From Candidatus Sulfotelmatobacter sp. (GTDB lineage Bacteria; Acidobacteriota; Terriglobia; Terriglobales; Acidobacteriaceae), in the NCBI GenBank assembly GCA_030040725.1, contig JASHTD010000549.1:1-6465 (forward strand): DNA of 6,465 nt, in the 5' to 3' direction. Below, piece after piece: positions 5,613-6,465 of the stretch (position 1 is its first letter; each line of letters begins with the position of its first letter). Position numbers and translations under genes: made by a program. The notes below the pieces were generated by a model. That model was not told the DNA's origin. It saw only the letters and a program-made list of their open reading frames with translations, and ran no database searches.

Positions 5613-5620
5613 CCGTCGCC

Positions 5621-6465
5621 TCATTTCTTCCGTGGGCTAGCTTTCTGCAGAACAATCAGCTCCACCGCATCCGGCGCCATCGCATTCGATAAATTCAGGC
5701 TTCCTCCCAGTCCTGATTTTTCCTCTACCAGATCGAGATTGTTGCTCTTGTCAATCCGATAGCGCTTTACGCTGAACTCCTTTTTTCCCCACGGCAAGTT
5801 ATCGATCGTCAGGTTGTATCCGGCGTTATCGCGATAAACAATGTCCGTGCGTTGCGGCAGCGATTTTATTTTTGAAAAGTCGAGAGTAGGCGGCAGCGTC
5901 TTTGCGACCCCTGGAGGCATCTCCATTGCGTGCAACTGCGTGGGAATCACGTAATTGCTAATTAATATCTGTATCGTGTCTCCGCCCGCAGAGCGTCCCG
6001 CAAGCGCGGCAAAGCCGAATGTATCTGTTCCTTCAACCGCAAGCCGTTGCGGCGTGTCGAGCATTTCGCCCATCGCCTTGAATGTATAAGCCGTCTTGAA
6101 AGGGCTGCCGTCCAGCGCGAACAATCCCATCCAGGCTGCGTCGCCGCGATAGAAGTCCGCATGATCGATCGCCGAATCTTGAAAATAACTCAACGCCGCC
6201 CCGATGAATGCCGCGTTCTCCACACCTCTTAGCCTGTCTCGTTCCGCCTCGGTAAAATCGGGAGTCAGATTCCACTCCGAAAGAATGCTTCCGGTTTTCG
6301 TAAGCCCGCGCGCATCCAGAATCTCGCGAATGTTCTTCGCGATCCGCACCCCATCGTAAGGATCCGCCGATCGGTCCGCATACGTGTGCCACGAATAAAA
6401 ATCGAGCGGTACCTTGTGCTCTACGCAGTAATCCAGAAATCCTTCTCGGTACGGGCCGGGATTAT
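5621..6465 (-). CDS. GH39-like (clan GH-A) glycoside hydrolase, C-terminal 280 residues (start beyond right edge)
   Basis: The frame stays open from the window edge to a TGA at 5623-5621, so the gene begins outside. In the visible part, about 40 codons upstream of an internal GTG (6349) are in the same frame and clearly coding. They read FLDYCVEHKVPLDFYSWHTYAD, i.e. the barrel strand with the conserved F-x-S-x-H-x-Y. Further on, ILSEWN (Glu codon at 6277-6275) matches the strand-7 motif in which clan GH-A enzymes carry their nucleophile (T/S-E-F/W-N in GH39). Next come SYFQDSAIDHADFYRGDAAWMGLF and SPFKTAYTFKAMGEML, typical of the barrel end, and a beta-rich C-terminal domain with the ISNY stretch and a final KKAS-like basic end. 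The acid/base Asn-Glu and any signal peptide lie off the window. The enzyme would retain configuration and act on plant or microbial polysaccharide; the substrate is not decidable. It converges on the kinase gene with an 8-bp gap. GH39 is the best match but related GH-A families are possible. Confidence 0.72.
   Translation of the reverse strand, partial: NPGPYREGFLDYCVEHKVPLDFYSWHTYADRSADPYDGVRIAKNIREILDARGLTKTGSILSEWNLTPDFTEAERDRLRGVENAAFIGAALSYFQDSAIDHADFYRGDAAWMGLFALDGSPFKTAYTFKAMGEMLDTPQRLAVEGTDTFGFAALAGRSAGGDTIQILISNYVIPTQLHAMEMPPGVAKTLPPTLDFSKIKSLPQRTDIVYRDNAGYNLTIDNLPWGKKEFSVKRYRIDKSNNLDLVEEKSGLGGSLNLSNAMAPDAVELIVLQKASPRKK

Noticed and set aside
1..6465. CRISPR array, tRNA/rRNA, insertion sequence, phage or defence system
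   Set aside because: No regularly spaced direct repeats, no tRNA-like or rRNA-like stretch, and no transposase, integrase or nuclease motifs were seen.

Overview
This window most likely comes from a member of the Acidobacteriota (Terriglobia/Koribacter-like soil lineages). This is inferred from moderately high GC, a large Ser/Thr kinase fused through one membrane segment to a long PD40/TolB-like propeller, small conserved hypothetical exported and membrane proteins, and GC-rich palindromic intergenic repeats. No 16S rRNA or other phylogenetic marker is present, so the assignment rests on gene style.

Layout, left to right. On the minus strand, bases 1-137 hold the N-terminal 45 codons of an ArsR-family regulator running off the left edge. 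Its start lies inside a 26-bp near-perfect palindrome, a strong candidate autoregulatory operator. A divergent intergenic region (138-608) follows, with palindromic repeat-like DNA and, just upstream of the next gene, a CRP-like site. Then come four plus-strand genes, each with its own promoter-like signal: a 144-residue multi-span membrane protein (609-1043), a 217-residue DUF2007-type protein with a C-terminal zinc ribbon (1179-1832), a 245-residue secreted protein (1954-2691) and a 935-residue transmembrane Ser/Thr kinase with about 12 propeller repeats (2805-5612). The right end is a convergent minus-strand gene (5621 to beyond 6465) encoding the C-terminal part of a GH39-like clan GH-A glycoside hydrolase. 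Its stop is only 8 bp from the kinase stop.

The genes do not form an obvious operon: gaps are 113-135 bp and each gap carries a plausible sigma70-type promoter. A recurring theme is leaderless or near-leaderless starts. For the membrane protein, the DUF2007 protein and the kinase, a -10-like hexamer lies 6-9 nt before the start codon with no Shine-Dalgarno sequence. The ArsR gene may be similar. Only the secreted-protein gene has a conventional GGAGG site and leader. No clear multi-gene system (defence, CRISPR, BGC, mobile element) is visible. The most interesting material is regulatory: the ArsR operator, the CRP-like site at about -41.5 and the leaderless promoters. The twelve-repeat sensor domain of the kinase is also notable.
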